Below are positions 61,601 through 64,000 of a stretch of DNA of 64,000 bases, in pieces. The stretch is taken from positions 6,799,073 to 6,863,072 of the forward strand of contig JAEMBT020000004.1 in NCBI GenBank assembly GCA_018873245.2, given 5' to 3'. The DNA is from Archegozetes longisetosus (Eukaryota; Arthropoda; Arachnida; Sarcoptiformes; Trhypochthoniidae). The notes beneath the pieces were generated by a model. That model did not search any database. It was not told the DNA's origin and saw only the letters and a program-made list of their open reading frames with translations. The stretch's first letter is position 1; each line of letters opens with the position of its first letter. The translations under genes were made by a program, and so were the position numbers.

Positions 61601-64000
61601 GAATTTAACGTGAAATGACAGCAGGTGTCAATTATTTAATGAAAATTTTGAATAATAGTTATTTGTATTTATATTGGTATGATTGAAGTTATGGATATCG
61701 GAAAATAATACATTCTAATTTATATCATATATGATTTGTTTAGACCTATAATGAGCTGGAATACTAGAGTAACTTCTTTTCCGATATATCTACTGATAAT
61801 AGGTCTAAAGTAAATAATAAAACTGTCAACAACTGAATAAATTGGCACCTCTCGGCTATAGATTTAGGCTTGATTTGGTAGTTGAGCTGCTATATAAACA
61901 AGTTTCTAATGCTATTATGTCTCGCTTTGGTGCCAAAACGAGAATATTGGAATCTTCCTATTTTTTTACTTATCCAAAATATTTCAATTCTATCAAAACA
62001 ATCATTTTATATGACAGGTTATTTTTGGATAAAACAATTTTTGATTGTATACGTTAAGAATAAATATTTATTTACAATTATCATAAGCTTGCAACAAGAG
62101 AGTACTAGATTTAGCTATTGAATAGAGACTATCCCTTCAATATTGATGCCAACTCATACTTAATAAACTCGATTCAGTCATAAAAATAAAACCAACATTT
62201 TTAAGCTTGAAAAAACAAAATCTATTTGCCCAAATCCGTCCCATCTAAATTGCTTTAATGTAACTCTACAGTACACTCATTTTGATAAAGAATAAAAATA
62301 TAATTTAGGCACAACTAACAACCGTCCAATCCTATATTATTCAGTCAACTAAAACAAAATAGTTAAACCCAATTAGTTAATTCTACTTTGAACAATTTTT
62401 AGTCGCTAGAATTGGTGATTAATTCATTGAAATAATTTGCGAGTTAGAATATTTATCTAAACTGACTGAAATTTAACAGTAACGATAAGTTCAACGACTA
62501 TTGCAAAGATTGGGAGTTTATCTACTTTACTCAAGCAGTTTATGTTCACTTCAAAAGACTTTTATCTGCTTTACAAAAACTTTGCATTGACAATTTAAAA
62601 AGTTTTTAATTCATTTATCAATTCAATTGTTTGACTACTCAACATTACCCAAGCGTCGAATTATTATTTAAACTAAGGATGTGTCCAATGGCTATTACAT
62701 GTCTAATACAGGTTTTTAGCATTCACGACCTATGTTTTACAAATTAATGTGTTGAAAGAACAAAAGTTAGTTTGATTCAATGAGAAACATTATTCTATTA
62801 CTAAACTATTATAGTTATGAGCATAGAACCTTCCTTCTCGCTAAATCATTTTTCCTAACACTTTTATTTGCCAAAGGATACTTACCTTTTTATGTGCCAA
62901 AGGATACCTATGATTTTATATTATCCAAACAATCAAAATTTCAATAACAGCTACTAATCGTTTTAGAATTGAGTCATTTGTTCTCTTTTTTGCTAGAATC
63001 ATATCTAAATTTGTATTTGGGCAGTCATAATACGAGCAACTATTTGAGCAATCGTAATATTTTAGTCTTAATTGAGGAAATGTTATTTCTGATAATTGCA
63101 ATTTTTCGGTTAATTTATTGCATCAAATATTTCTATTTGATCAGAGATATCAAATGGACGGGTACTTTTAATTTAATTTAAGGATACGATCAAGCAATTT
63201 TAAATTTTAAATGAATATGCACTGATATGCTGAGTACTTAAAAAAAATATCGTTCAAGTACTGCGATATCTGAATCTCGCGTTCAATATCTTTATTTTAC
63301 TTCTTAAAACTGGAATCAAGTATTTTCTTTCTTATTCCAGTAAACTGTTTCGGGATTGTATTTCATTTTGATAATTAAATCTATTAATAAATACTTCTAT
63401 TGCAACTATCCTTTGGTTTTGTTTGCAAACAAAACATATCACATAAAACAGTTGAAACTTGTCTATAATAAACTATTTTTGCAAAATTTTCTAAACTTTG
63501 AGTTGAGAATAATAAAAAACGAAAAATTAGAAATTCACTTAATCCCTGATAGTAATTGACATGACCTCTAGATAAGCAAAATTTCTCATCAAATCTCATA
63601 GACTTACTAGTGATTTGAATCTCGCCAGGGATTCAACGATTCTCATGAGATGCGAAACAAATTTACAGAAAAAACGTTTGATTACTTTAATAAAATAATC
63701 GTAAATTTGAAATAAATGATTTACATTAGAAATGATAGTAGGAAACATTTGGTGCTTAACTAAAGGAGGAAATTCTAGATTCTAGATGAGCCATAAGAAA
63801 TATAGAAAAATAAAAGTTCAATGTTGGTCAAAAAATGTGGAATCATATTGCTGGAAATGAACATTTAGTTGAATATTATCATATTTAGTACCATAGATAA
63901 TGCTTGAAAGCCTGGTTAAACTAAAACATATTATATCATAAACATTTTCTTATTACAAAATCAATGAGTGATCATTTGATAATTGAATTTGTGAAGTTAT

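Larger units (their letters stand above)
52045..64000. other. 12 kb without a recognisable gene
   Basis: It may be the long first intron and upstream region of the ZP gene, or intergenic sequence. I read both strands for signal-peptide exons and domain motifs and found none that I would defend. A hydrophobic minus-strand frame at 55553-55783 begins with TTG, not ATG. A less AT-rich patch at about 60580-61150 is open on both strands but unrecognised. Several small tandem repeats are listed separately. Confidence 0.5.

Overview
This is a strongly AT-rich nuclear window from an animal. It has multi-exon genes with GT-AG introns, many only 50-90 bases long. The gene set is metazoan: basement-membrane collagen IV, a SAGA reader, a Golgi tether subunit, a DNMT3-type protein and a ZP-domain cuticle-type protein. 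The epidermal ZP protein type and short TTAGG-like tracts point to an arthropod. I cannot name the lineage. Exon joins are my own reading of frames and splice sites; none was checked by alignment or RNA.

Layout. 65-2684 (minus): a NOA1-type circularly permuted mitochondrial GTPase directly downstream of a presequence-bearing protein of 306 residues. The two can be joined in frame through a 76-base GT-AG intron. 3368-4456 (minus): SGF29. 5329-5805 (plus): FUNDC1. 6095-6599 (minus): exons of an unidentified protein. 6600-8399 has no gene I can support and carries one repeat insertion.

8400-20237 (minus) and 22107-38306 (plus) are two complete collagen IV chain genes head to head, alpha1-like and alpha2-like. 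Their start codons are 1.87 kb apart across a spacer with a long CT tract and an AG tract. Each gene has a signal-peptide exon set far from the rest, then a short 7S cysteine exon, dozens of Gly-X-Y exons and a C-terminal NC1 domain. The two chains would be expected to co-assemble into one network.

38953-42401 (minus): COG3. 44231-48826 (plus): a DNMT3-family gene with PWWP, ADD and methyltransferase-like domains. It has lost the catalytic cysteine and shows an apparent frameshift near its end. 49360-52044 (minus): most of a membrane-anchored ZP-domain protein whose signal-peptide exon was not found. 52045-64000 is about 12 kb without a recognisable gene and holds several short tandem repeats.

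Mobile DNA is modest: a hAT-like MITE in collagen intron 1, a TA-flanked MITE near DNMT3, a possible solo LTR in a DNMT3 intron, and an insertion with 11-base flanking repeats. I saw no tRNA, rRNA or CRISPR array. Two single-base frame breaks, at about 35.41 kb and 48.57 kb, may be assembly indels.
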